A DNA stretch of 64,000 nucleotides from Pedobacter jejuensis. GTDB lineage: Bacteria > Bacteroidota > Bacteroidia > Sphingobacteriales > Sphingobacteriaceae. The stretch lies in the NCBI RefSeq assembly GCF_003725795.1, contig NZ_RBEE01000045.1, positions 1-64,000 of the forward strand, written 5' to 3'. How positions within the stretch are numbered: position 1 is the stretch's first letter; each line of letters begins with the position of its first letter. Of this stretch, positions 63,885 through 64,000 are shown one piece after another. The notes under the pieces are model-generated. The model was not told where the DNA came from. It saw nothing but the letters and a program-made list of their open reading frames with translations, and made no database searches. Both the position numbers and the translations under genes were made by a program.

Positions 63885-64000
63885 ATGGAAAACCAAATCG
63901 CTAAGATGCAGAAGGAATTATCATTACTAAAATGGTATGCCGTTATTTTAACATTCACCTTTATTGCTAGTGGACTACTTGCCTTCAAAAAATCTGGAAT
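63885..64000 (+). CDS. Truncated small membrane protein (window edge)
   Basis: ATG at 63885 opens at least 38 codons and runs off the window. The visible part has a short charged N-terminus (MENQIAKMQKELSLLK) and then one hydrophobic segment (WYAVILTFTFIASGLLAF), as in a type II or single-pass protein. No family was recognised. Confidence 0.5.
   Translation, partial: MENQIAKMQKELSLLKWYAVILTFTFIASGLLAFKKSG

Overview
The window looks like chromosome of a Bacteroidota member, most likely the family Sphingobacteriaceae (Pedobacter-like). The signs are an intact sprA (type IX secretion), several upstream boxes of the Bacteroidota type TTTG-N19-20-TAnnTTTG, almost no Shine-Dalgarno sequences, the conserved block maeB-ruvA-sprA-gcvH-vanZ, AT-rich intergenic DNA and many dispersed palindromic repeats. 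Species assignment is inference; no 16S gene is present.

Layout. 1-0.8 kb: REP-like palindromes beside a Y1 (REP-associated) transposase. 0.8-8.7 kb: mixed housekeeping and accessory genes (GNAT, PDH E1-beta, pentapeptide protein, DUF1801, Tex, MscS channel, ORF6N protein). 9.0-14.4 kb: translation block rplM-rpsI-rpsB-tsf, then nagA, pyrH, frr. 14.4-14.9 kb: an apparently complete minus-strand transcription unit (promoter, two tRNA-like RNAs, terminator). 15-16.4 kb: Lrp regulator and a higher-order repeat field. 16.4-24.6 kb: feoAB and two paralogous outer-membrane barrel proteins. 24.8-36 kb: maeB-ruvA-sprA-gcvH-vanZ-small lipoprotein. 36-45.3 kb: envelope block (lytic transglycosylase, gatA, two TatA-type proteins, EnvC-like protein, DUF4292 lipoprotein, TPR protein, flippase). 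45.4-54.6 kb: acylphosphatase, nitronate monooxygenase, YoeB toxin-antitoxin pair, amidohydrolase, tRNA-Thr, App1 and lipid-kinase genes, M23 peptidase, rbfA, hflX. 54.7-58.6 kb: lipoprotein gene and the tryptophan genes trpE-trpG-trpC, with a leader peptide and attenuator. 58.8-64 kb: membrane protein, tandem secreted amidohydrolases and a truncated gene at the edge.

The strongest candidates for something new are: (1) two tRNA-like RNAs of 144 and 108 nt with Leu-type D arms, oversized variable arms, a GUC triplet in the anticodon loop and compensatory differences in two helices, apparently co-transcribed from a consensus promoter to an intrinsic terminator; (2) a complete trp attenuator with a 22-codon leader peptide (Trp-Leu-Trp), overlapping antiterminator and terminator helices and a possibly leaderless start; (3) a 25-bp palindrome found both upstream of and inside an ORF6N gene, with paired substitutions; (4) REP palindromes with their putative transposase. 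All calls come from reading the sequence; no database search or folding program was run.
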